Of a stretch of 64,000 nt of DNA, positions 22,488-32,326 are shown piece by piece (the first letter of the stretch is position 1; every line of letters begins with the position of its first letter). Source of the stretch: Echinometra lucunter (taxonomy: Eukaryota; Echinodermata; Echinoidea; Camarodonta; Echinometridae); the NCBI GenBank assembly GCA_029962745.1, contig CM057157.1, positions 22,562,088 to 22,626,087 of the forward strand, given 5' to 3'. Made by a program: the position numbers and the translations under genes. Under the pieces are notes generated by a model that was not told the origin of the DNA, searched no databases, and was given only the letters and a program-made list of their open reading frames with translations.

Positions 22488-23211
22488 CATACTGTCTTAG
22501 AAGTGCGCCATCCTCTTGTAATTAACACTCCTTGGAGCTGTGTATTGTCACTAGCTAACGAAACACAGGAAGAGTCAGATTACTGCACACATACGGAATA
22601 ATACATTTGCTGGTTGAGATACAGTGTAGTAGAGTTCTTCTTCTCAAGATGTCTAGTCTGTATTCAAGGCTCTAAGTGGCTTTTAGAAGAAGAAGGACTT
22701 TTGTATTCACCTCACAATCAAAATGCAGAGTCTATATTCTAGTATTTGGAATAAACTAGGCCTAACACCTACATGTATATTACTCACGACTCAAACCAGT
22801 GGGGGGAGGGAAGGCTCTTTTTTTTTTTTAATCACTTCAGCTATTTGGGTATTGTGGAATTTCTCTTGCCATAATTACAATGTTTGTTCGGTTGGTTGTT
22901 GTTTTGCTTCATTCTTTTGAAAGCTCATTTTATTATCCTTACTACTGACATACCAGCATCACAAACGATCTTATTCCCTATCCAGCCTTGTATACAATAT
23001 ACAATGTACATGTCCATGAACATCTACTGTACATCACAGTACAAAGTACACAAGTCTTCTGTTCTTGGAAATAAGACAAGACATGTATGAATTAGCTGGT
23101 ACGCAATACCACATTTATACCAGCATGTATCCATGACTGCAATGGTATATCCAAAAGTAAACGGAGGAGAGACTCAAAAGAAAGCTATATTATCACTTCA
23201 TCTAATATCTA
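21140..23211. other. Gene-free stretch with GA microsatellite
   Basis: AT-rich. (GA)n runs from about 22451 to 22484. Short open stretches near 22723-23090 have no domain. Confidence 0.4.
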
Positions 23212-23249
23212 TTAAAGACATTGGTTAACATTGTTATGATTTTAAAAAC

Positions 23250-24152
23250 TAGATGAATCTTCGACCATGCGTGGTCGAACTTAATGCCTCCGCCATTACC
23301 AAATCAGAAATAAATGGCACTTCATGTTGATTTATTTTCATTTATACAATGACATCTGTGACCTTGACCTTTGACCTTGTGACCCCCAAATCTAATGAGA
23401 GCATTGCCCTTTCCATAGGCATACATGAGCCAAGTTTGTTGAACCATCAAATTGTTACCGAGTTATCACAAGAACGAACCATTTCTATGTACATAATGAC
23501 CTCTATGACCTTTGACCTTTGACCTTGAGACCCCAAAATCTAATCAGATCATTGTCCCTCCCATATGCATACCTGTGCCAAGTTTGAGGTTGATTGGTCA
23601 AATGGTTGTTGATTTATCGCGAGAACGAGCCATTTTTATGTGTATTATTACCTCTATGACCTTGACCTTTGACCTTGAGACTCCAAAATCTAATCAGATC
23701 ATTGTCCTTCCCATATGCATACACGAGCCAAGTTTGATCGGTCAAATGGTTGTTGAGTTATGGTGAAAACGAACCATTTCTATGTACATAATGACCTCTA
23801 TGACCTTTGACCTTTGATCTTGTGACCCCAAAATCTAATCAGATCATTGCCCCTTCCATGTGCATACATGAGCCAAGTTTGAAGCCAATCTGTCAAATGG
23901 TTCTTAAGTTATCGCGAGAACGAGCCATTTTTATGTGTATTATTACCTCGATGACATTGACCTTTGACCTTGAGACTCCAAAATCTAATCAGATCATTGT
24001 CCCTCCCATATGCATACACGAGCCAAGTTTGAAGTTGATCTGTCAAACGGTTCTCAAGTTATCACGAGAACGAAAACGGGACGGACGGACGGACGGACGG
24101 ACGACCCGAAAACATAATGCCTCCGGCAACCACCTACGGTGGGCGGAGGCAT
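23250..24152 (+). mobile_element. Second pearl-like satellite element, nested in a TTAA element
   Basis: Internal inverted repeats TGCCTCCGCC (23286) and GGCGGAGGCA (ending about 24152) bracket five ~150-bp units and a GGAC microsatellite. The right end folds as a hairpin (TGCCTCCGGCAACCACC TAC GGTGGGCGGAGGCA, 24118-24151). Architecture is the same as 11439-12917, but the terminal sequences and units differ. Confidence 0.7.
23340..24070 (+). repeat. ~150-bp tandem satellite with overlapping DR1 motifs
   Basis: GAGAACGAGCC and variants recur at spacings of about 150, 145, 150 and 150 bp. Units contain ATGACCTTTGACCTTTGACC or TGACCTTGACCTTTGACCTT, giving two or three AGGTCA half sites (inverse strand) at 7-bp or 6-bp steps. 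Confidence 0.85.
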
Positions 24153-24500
24153 AAAAATCTTGTTTCGTTACTTGAAAATGGGATAAACATAAGGGTTATA
24201 GTGTAAAAATACCAGTCTGGAAGTTTCAAAGTATAATATCCACAGGAAGTATTTTTAAATATCAAAAATGTGAACCAATGTTTCAGAAATATACGAGGGT
24301 CGGTTGCATAGAAGAGACATAAGGAGTGCACATGCGCGTATGACTCACCTTACCGTACTGTGTGTATTGGCGTATCACGTGGCGGGAAGCACATAACAGC
24401 ATTTTCAAATTCAAGCAATGTGGTCCTCTTCGTGATTGTCTCGTGAGACGAAGGATAATAAAATCGCCGTTTGCGTCTGACTTACACTTTTTCATTGGGG

Positions 24501-24985
24501 TGGGGAGTGGGGAAGGTACATGTACACTGTGTGCTAGCAAGTCTGAATCCAATGGCCAGGGTAACAATATCTATGTCAAGCACTTTAATAGAGACATCAG
24601 AGATATGTTGGGTACGATAAAATTCGGAATATTACTACTATATTATCACACTGTAGTGTATACTAGTAAAGTCTTGAAAGGAAGCTAGCAAGGCTGTTTG
24701 ACATGCATCTGATGCACAGGTTAATTAATTTCTTGCTGCCGTGTCACTACAAAGTAGATTGAGCGAGAGGAATAGGAGGGAGAGTCTTGAAAACTAGAGC
24801 AATGTGCAAATTACCCTTCATTTCCTGTATCATTCTCTCGGCTTCGGTTTTAATAAAAGCTTCCCCTCTTAACATCAAGTCACTGATAATATACATGTAG
24901 AACATACTCTCTTGTAGGTTCATGCCAATGCTACAGGAGAACAACAAAGATAAAGCGGTTCTTCAAACCTTTACCAAGTCTGCTG
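24501..24985. other. Gene-free stretch
   Basis: No feature recognised beyond a TGGGGTGGGGAGTGGGG G-rich patch at 24497-24513. Confidence 0.35.
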
Positions 24986-25187
24986 ATTAAAGGGTAAGTC
25001 CACCCTAGAAATTTCACTACATGTATTTCAATAAAAGGAGATCAATTTTAACAGCACTTTAAAAAAGAAATTGTAGATGAAATTTCCCATTTTCTCAATT
25101 TTTTTGGAAGCTAAGCATTTTCTAAACCCCATAATCAATGTATGTTCAGAAGAATTGCTTTTTACATAGGGTGGACTTTGCCTTTAA
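24986..25187. mobile_element. TTAA fold-back element, internally deleted copy 2
   Basis: Starts TTAAAGGGTAAGTCCACCC and ends TAGGGTGGACTTTGCCTTTAA, identical in design to copy 1, but only the left arm up to the central TTTTTACATA is kept before jumping to the last bases of the right arm. A two-arm element has thus lost most of one arm. Confidence 0.75.
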
Positions 25188-25835
25188 TTACTACCACTTC
25201 ACTACAGTCTGATTATGCATACACGTACATGTATGAATGTAGTGCACTGAGCACAGGCTAGTGAAATGTTTGATGAAGTACAGTAAAAACTGTGCACAAT
25301 TCAACCTAAGTGTGCATGTAAATTACTGGAGCAAAGTGCCAGCTGGACTAGTAACTTTTAATACTGATTTATGTTTTTTTCCCCTTTTATACCCTCTTAC
25401 TGTATAGGCACCACAGAATAATAATTTCACAGGAAAAAATATTGCAAGCTACCATAGCAGCAATGAAAACAGCTGCCTTGTAAGTACATTATGTATCTAA
25501 AGCATATAGAGGTACATGTATATGAACTTACATGTACACGTAGATAACACAGGATGACCTACATGTATATCTGGATGACCTGGAAGGAAACTTGGAGGTA
25601 CGCTTGCAGTGAGCCCTATGTAAACATGAAAATAAAAAAAATAATAATAATAATAATAGTAATAATAATAATAATAATAACAAAGGGGGTCCAGACCATG
25701 GGCCCTAGTACGTGCCCCGACGTCTAATAGTGTTGCGCCCTGCAAATGCTCTGGTGACAATAGCACCTGGCTTTATTCCATTAAAGATGTCAGGTCAGTG
25801 CTTATTAGGTACTTCAACTGCAGTTCAAATTAGCT
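25188..25835. other. Gene-free stretch with ATT microsatellite
   Basis: (AAT)n at about 25635-25680. The region also has many TACATGTA motifs near 25510-25570. Confidence 0.5.
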
Positions 25836-26090
25836 TCAGGGTTAGGGTTAGACTTAGGTTTGACTTAGGTTTAGGGTTCAGTTTAGGCTTAGGTTTAGGC
25901 TTAGGTTTAGGCTTAGGTTTAGGCTTAGGTTTCCATGTAGGCTTAGCTTTAGGCTTAGCTTTAGGATTAGGTCTAGGCTTAGGCTTAGGCTTAGAGTCAG
26001 GGATAGTGGTATGATTAGGCTTAGGATTAGATTTAGAATTACACGTAGGGTTAGGATTAGATTTAGGGTTAGGTTTAGGGTTAGGGTTAA
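25836..26090 (+). repeat. Telomere-variant TTAGGC/TTAGGT array
   Basis: About 250 bp of hexamer-like repeats: TTAGGG at the edges and a core alternating GGCTTAGGTTTA (12-bp period). The Gly-Leu repeat encoded by it is a by-product. Confidence 0.8.
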
Positions 26091-26553
26091 AGACATTGGT
26101 TAACACTGTTATGATTTTCAAAAATCTTGAAAATGGGATAAACATAAGGGTGATAGTGTAAAAATACCAGTCTGAAAGTTTCAAAGTAGTATTTTTAAAC
26201 ATCAAAAATGTGAACCAATGTTTGAAAAATATACGATGGTTGGTTGCACAGAATAGACATAAGGAGTGCGCATGCGTGTATGACTCACCTTACCGTACTG
26301 TGCGTATTGGCCTATCACGCGGCGGGAGGCACATAACGGCATTTTCAAATTCAAGCAAAGTGGTCCTCTCAGTGATTGTCGTGAGACGAAGGATAATAAA
26401 ATCACCGTTTGCGTCTAACTTACACTTTTTCATTCCAAATTATGGTTGGTTTCAGGGTTTTTTTAGTACAAATACAAGTACTCATACACATGTTTCATCT
26501 TAGTTTGAGAATTTTTTAAATCAGCTACTCACAAAGTTAGCCAATGCCTTTAA
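26087..26553 (+). mobile_element. TTAA-flanked TIR element, complete copy
   Basis: Begins TTAAAGACATTGGTTAAC and ends GTTAGCCAATGCCTTTAA, imperfect TIRs with TTAA at both extremes. It inserted at the end of the telomere-like array, where GGTTAA supplied the TTAA. About 467 bp, no protein. Confidence 0.8.
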
Positions 26554-27473
26554 GATTAGGACTGTAAATGTCAAGTAAAGGGTTGTAATCAGAAATGTGG
26601 TTAGTGTTGAAAACTGTTAAGTGTTATAAAGAAATTGCTGCAAGTACAGGTGTCATACCAGCAGTAGTATCATATTATGTAATATATGTCTCCTAGTATT
26701 AGAAACATCATCCACAATGTTCATGACATATAATCAAACCTTCAGTCTTGTGCACTTTCCAACATAAGGTGTAAACAAGAACATCTGTATGCTTCTAATT
26801 CTGTTTTATCAGCAATATCCAATACAGTAGACAATCCCATGAAATATGAAACAAGTCTAATATTTGCAAAAACTCTATATGATGAAACTGAGTACACTAT
26901 AATGAAACTCTCCAGCACACAGGCACACCTATTTAAAATTTCCCCTTAATCTACAAGTGGCTACAAATACAAAATTTTGGTACACAATGGTTTGAAGTAT
27001 GATTGCAAATGTACGTATTACGTGTAAGTATATTTGCAAATGAACGGAAATCATGAACCTAAAGGCAAGCTGAAGTCAGTTAATAAAATCAATGCACAAA
27101 CATCCTTTGCATACGTGTAGTCAGCAGGCAACAGAGTACATACAACTGTTTATTTTAATGAATAATTGAAGTGAATTATAGCTCAACACTTATCTTTATT
27201 CATGACTTTATTATGGTTGTACATACATGCACTTTGTTATGACTGGACCATATGGTACAAATTTTAACAGACGCTTTAATAATTGGCTTATTTAGAAATG
27301 CAAACTACATGTAAATCACAACAGATTATGTTTGGTACCCTGGGGTACTAACTAAAAATTCACCGTTTTGCTGAATTATATAATTTTTTACTGCATCGTA
27401 CCCTGGGTACCAAAAGCATGTGAAAGTATATCTATTACATGTAAAGTATTTTATGCCAGAAGATTCTAACAAA
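26554..27473. other. Gene-free stretch
   Basis: AT-rich. GGTACCCTGGGGTAC and TACCCTGGGTACC palindromes at 27335-27412. No gene signal. Confidence 0.35.
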
Positions 27474-28046
27474 TTTAAAGGGAAAGTCCACCCTAGAAGT
27501 TTTACTGTTTCAATAAAAGGAGATAAATTTAAACAGCATTTTAAAAAAGAAATGAGCAAAATCGGTCAAAGAATAAGAAAATTACACTCATTTACATTTT
27601 CTAGTAAAATGCTCTCGGCTCTGCAAATTGGCAACACTGATGACATCATATGCGAGCAGGTCTCCATTCACTTTGTACATGAAATTTCACATTTTCTCAA
27701 TTTTCTTGGAAGTTTCACATTTTCTAACCCCCATAGTCAATGTATGTTCAGAAGAATTGCTTTTTACATATTAAACATACTTTGACTATGGGGTAAGAAA
27801 ATGTGTAACTTCCAAGAAAATAGAGAAAATGTGAAATTTCATGGACAAAGTGAATGGAGACCTGCTCGAATATGATGTCATCAGTGTTGCCAATTTGCAG
27901 AGCCGAGAGTAGTTTACTAGAAAATGTATATGAGTGTAATTTTCTTATTCTTTGACCATTTTGCTAATTTCTTTCTTAAAATGCTGTTCAAATTTATCTC
28001 CTTTTATTGAAACAGTGAAACTTCTAGGGTGGACTTACCCTTTAAG
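27474..28046. mobile_element. TTAA-flanked long fold-back element, copy 3
   Basis: Full two-arm copy of the family at 5418. It starts TTTAAAGGGAAAGTCCACCC and ends GGTGGACTTACCCTTTAAG; the arms meet near 27770 at ACATATTAAACATAC. Frames on both strands mirror each other and are not genes. Confidence 0.85.
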
Positions 28047-29544
28047 AAATTTGTTTTCATACGTCGTCCTAGAAGATGGGAAATTAACTTTGGGATCATT
28101 AGCACCAATCATGAAATAAAAGTCGCCTGACAACTTTGCATAACTGTATTCTGATAGACGCAAGATGGCGCTATATAACGCTATATCATAGCATAAGGAA
28201 TGAAAGGGACAAAATAAGAAGACGGGGAGAAAGAGAAAGAGACAGACAGACAGACAGACAAGCAGACAAACAGACAGATGAATACACAGGCACATACACA
28301 AAGAGATACATGTAGGCAGAGACAAGAGACAGATAAATGTAGGGAGGGCACACGACCATGACTGTGATCACTCAGCACTGACATAGCACAACTAATAACC
28401 GAGTGTAAACTTTATTGAGATGCAATCCACTTAGGCACTTAATTTTGTTGGAAGGAGCAGCACTTCGTCTGCGGAATTAGCTGGGGGGTGGGTGTGAACC
28501 AAATTCCAGAGGAAATCCAAATAGGATACTGGAATCTGCGAGGTCGTAATGCAGGTCATTGCCGAGTATTGATCCTTATCAGCTTCAAAGAGTAGTCAAC
28601 CGGTGGAGATATGATTTCTGTCATCAGGCCAAAGTATATGGTCAAAATATAGAAACTGGAAAAAAGAGAAAACAAGCCCTTACTGTGATTTTCTGCAATG
28701 AAACATGAAAATTTATAAACGGCCGCACAAACACAGAAAACTTTAAATTCTAGCACAGAGAAAATATTATCCATATTTTTGTGATTCATACATGTATTTC
28801 ACAGTATGATACTGCCATGGTACTGGTCAGCTATCAGGAACTATGTTCAAATCTTTTTTTTTTTCTTTTTTTTTTTTGGCGGGGGGGGGGGTCTTCCTCT
28901 TCTAACTTCCAAATAGGTTTTAAAAGACATACAATTATGATCCTTCTATCATGTCTCTGTCATCTCTCTCTCTTTCTCCCTCGTTCTCCCTCCTTTTTCT
29001 CTTTTTCTCTCTTTCTTCCTCTCATCCTACATTGCTGCTTCTTTACAGAAATGCCACCAATACCGACAGACATGAACCTGCACCAATTAATCATGCAGTA
29101 TTTTGCGTTTAGAGAATATAGCAATATTGCAAGCCGTTGAGAAAATACCACAATTACATTATTAACACAGTAGGCCTATTGCCTGAGGCACTAACATGAA
29201 TGACGGTTGCATAAAATGTCTTCACAATGCACAGCAGCAATATTACCTTTATATTCAGATGGAAAGGGGCTAAGAAAAGGGCAACAATATCGTAACTCCC
29301 GAAGAATAAAATAAAAATCTTGACCTTTTTGTCCTGTCAGTGACATTTACTAGTAATCACCACAATGCACCCAGCGGATATCTGTTCATAACTGGCAGAA
29401 ATGAGCCTGTTATTTGATCACTTCAAGAGAATCCACTTGGCAAATCCGATGGGCAAGTTGTAAATGAAGCCAGCCCTGAATGCGATGCATGGTGAAGCTG
29501 GCTGTGTGTTCACACCTTCTCTTGGTATGGTTCTATGTATATAA

Positions 29545-29598
<54 letters not shown>

Positions 29599-30121
29599 TT
29601 TTTTTTTCTTTTTTTTTTAGAGGGCGCTGCTCAGTGGCGACCATCACTGGTTTTCTTAACCAATGGAAGAAAAATTTCTGTTATAATGAGAGATATATAA
29701 AAAATTCAATTCATTATAATGTAGCTGGAAAACATTTTCAGAACAAGTTCTTGGTACCCATCCTTTCTTGTAATCTGAACCAGTTTGAAAGACCTACAAG
29801 TGAATTCATCATGATTTCTTGCAGATACACCATTTTATGTACTGTAGGATTTGGAAACTCATTTGTATCCACATCAGCAGTCAAGTGGGAGATGGGAAAA
29901 TATATCTGGTAATAATCACATTTCCAAAGGAAGTCCATAAAATGTTGAATAATTCCTTATTCTTTTGCAATGAAGCTGCTGCTTGGTAGCAACCACCTTT
30001 GGCTTTTCCTCTCTATGAATCTTGAATGTTCGGAAACTATTCCTCTTATTATGATTATGTCATTTGGAAATAGTCAGTATTAGCATCATTATCATATTTG
30101 ACAAATCCTACAACTGTCCCT
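28047..30121. other. Gene-free stretch with several simple repeats
   Basis: (CAGA)n at 28236-28280, poly-T then poly-G at 28852-28890, TC-rich tract at 28955-29025, (TA)n at 29546-29597 followed by poly-T. Open stretches here derive from these repeats or lack domains. Confidence 0.5.
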
Positions 30122-30130
30122 GTCCCCTCC

Positions 30131-31135
30131 TAGTTTGCAGGCACAAACCCTAGTCTCTCAAAACATGTTATAGAGGTCTGAGTACGAGACTAAAGGAAGT
30201 CAATGGGAATGTTATGGTGGCCTTGAAGTACGCTTGGTAACAGGTCATGTGCGACGCCAATTTCACGACCTAGTCGCGAAATTCGTGATTTGGGTCACCA
30301 ATTTCGTGACCCATGACATGAAATTCATGACCCGGGACCAGAAATTTGTTACCCGAGAAGAGAACTTTGCGACAAGGGTTGCAAAATTCACACCCTGTAG
30401 TCGCGAAATTCATGACTTTGGGTTGCGAACTTCGCAACTTAGGTCGCATATTTCACGACCTAAGTCGTGAATTTTTTTTACTTGGCTGAACGAGACCGTA
30501 TGAATCAATCACAATATAAGTCTTACTGTTACCGGAAGAAGATATTGAGCGAAAGAAGATGACCCAATTTCGAGTCGTTGTCGTTGTCATCGTGACTCTA
30601 CCGTTTATCAAAAGATAGCAAAGAAGAAGAACTTCAGGAAGTCAGACTTCCATCATCGTCGACACCGTGTGTTGACAGCTGACACAAAGTCACACACATG
30701 CACGTGCTCATCATCCACATATTATGTTCATCGATTCACATCCTTCACACTCGCACCACTCAGCCATGTACAAAAAATTCACGACTTAGGTCGCGTATTT
30801 CACGACCCAAAGTCATGAATTTCGCGACTACTGGGCGTGAATTTTGCAACCCTTGTCGCAAAGTTCGCATCTCAGATCACGAATTTCGGGTCCCGAGTCA
30901 TGAATTTCACGTCATGGGTCACGAAATTGGTGACCCAAATCCCGAATTTTGCGACCTTGTCGCGAAATTTGCGTCGCACATGACCTGTTATCAAGCGTAC
31001 TTCAGGGCCACCATAGAATGTGTATTGTAGCTGCTCCAGACCACAGCCAGTAGGCAGTCTTGCTAGTTGCTAGGCTTCTCTCTAGATGCAATGTATTTAA
31101 ATAAAGTGTCAATTAGGGTCTGTGCCTGCAGACTA
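30131..31135. mobile_element. MULE-like element with 9-bp target duplication, interrupted
   Basis: Termini TAGTTTGCAGGCACAAACCC and inverse of CCTGCAGACTA. GTCCCCTCC occurs immediately outside both ends (30122-30130 and 31136-31144), a perfect 9-bp duplication as in Mutator-like elements. Without the nested insert it would be about 196 bp, close to its relative at 44129-44316. Confidence 0.85.
30213..31015. mobile_element. 803-bp fold-back element with modular arms, nested
   Basis: Ends TATGGTGGCC and GGCCACCATA; GAATGT flanks both sides (30207-30212, 31016-31021). Each ~270-bp arm is a diverged tandem series of ~20-bp modules, each containing a form of CGNAATTTCGTGAC. The central ~290 bp are unrelated. 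Arm modularity recalls the sea-urchin TU fold-back transposons. The empty site is visible in the relative at 44.1 kb. Confidence 0.85.
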
Positions 31136-31144
31136 GTCCCCTCC

Positions 31145-31342
31145 TCTCTCTACCTTCCCCCCCCCTCCACTTTCCCTCTCCCTCTTCCCCTTTCATCTGT
31201 CCATATTCTCTATCTTTTCACCTGTCTCAACTACTTTCTTCCCCCCTTCTGTATCTCTATCCTCCATCCCACTCATCTTCTTTTCTCTTTCTCCTTTTCT
31301 TTTTTTTTTCAAATCTCTTTTCCTCCTGCCTTTCTTTCACAG
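31145..31342 (+). repeat. Pyrimidine-rich tract
   Basis: Nearly uninterrupted C/T, ending TTTCTTTCACAG. The ending mimics a splice acceptor, but the 73-bp segment up to GTATGG at 31416 gives no recognisable protein. Confidence 0.7.
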
Positions 31343-31737
31343 CTTGATTACAGGTTTTCCCATTGTGTTGATACAGCACCACATGACTGCCAAACAAGTG
31401 CTCAACAAACACAAGGTATGGCCGAGTTACAACACTGGGGAGTGAAAGTTCAACACCTGATCATCCCAAATATTGACTCTCCAATATTTTGTTTTCATGT
31501 GACCATCCCTAGCCTGCTTTCAGACCATGCAAAGTGGCAATAGTGTAGAACCAAGATAACAATTTGCCCCTTCTGATGATTTCAAACCAAGAAAAAAATA
31601 CAGTCCCCTTTAATATACTAGTAGGACACAGGATACAGAATCATTTTGTAGGTCAATTTTGTAAAATCACACAGGGAAAAATACAAAAGATCTAGATACT
31701 ATATTTTCAGAGGCGACATTCTTAGCTTTTCAATTAA

Positions 31738-32326
31738 TGTACAAGCTGAAGTTTTCATGGTGATTTTATTTTCGCGAATTTCGCGAATTACTCACCTATC
31801 GCGAATTTAACATCACGCGAAAATATTTGCTTCAGATCTCGTCATCGGCACATTGTTGCCATTGCCATGCACTATGCAGAAAGTGCAACAGTCCTCCGTG
31901 TACGTGTAGCATCATATCACAACATACGGAGAAATTGTCACCCACAAGTTAGTTCCGTAGTCACTTCCAAAACCCCTATAAGAAACCACATTCTGCTACC
32001 AAAAATGTGGAATCGGTGCCAATTTTCCAAAGCATGTGGGGCCTTTAATGGGGTGGTAATGAAGAGAGTCGCCGAAAATGCGCTATAAATCAAGAAATCA
32101 CGGGTTTTTGGACGGCTTTATTTTTATCGCAAGCTATGAGTGTGATGGTATTGGCAAAAAAAATAACTGAAAAACAAATCATCCGGATCTGACATATGGC
32201 TCTTTCATGTACAAATAAGTTTACTGCAAGTCCCGTCTTGCTACTGCTCTTGCACTCGCGAAAATGTCTGTGAGCCTGTGATTCGCGAAAATATCTGTAC
32301 GCAAAAAATATTGGCTTATACAGTAC
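31738..32326. mobile_element. TIR element with TTTTCGCGAAT subterminal motifs
   Basis: GTACAAGC...TTTATTTTCGCGAATTT at the left pairs imperfectly with the inverse of ATTCGCGAAAATATCTGTAC...GCTTATACAGTAC at the right. TTCGCGAA/CGCGAAAAT motifs occur in both ends (31774, 31798, 31815, 32257, 32282). No protein. Confidence 0.55.

Larger units (their letters stand above)
23212..24500 (+). mobile_element. TTAA-flanked element (TTAAAGACATTGGTTAAC end), interrupted and 3'-truncated
   Basis: 23212-23249 and 24153-24500 align in order with 26087-26440 and, inverted, with 47900-48237. The uninterrupted relatives show that about 900 bp have been inserted after TTATGATTTTAAAAA. The right third present at 26440-26553 is missing here; similarity stops at CACTTTTTCATT. 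Confidence 0.7.

Noticed and set aside
25712..26205. Gly-Leu and Pro-Lys repeat frames
   Set aside because: Translation of the telomere-variant array.
31343..31415. 73-bp segment with acceptor-like TTTCTTTCACAG and donor-like AAG|GTATGG
   Set aside because: The acceptor is supplied by a long pyrimidine tract that occurs many times in the window, and neither open frame resembles a known protein. Transcript evidence would be needed.
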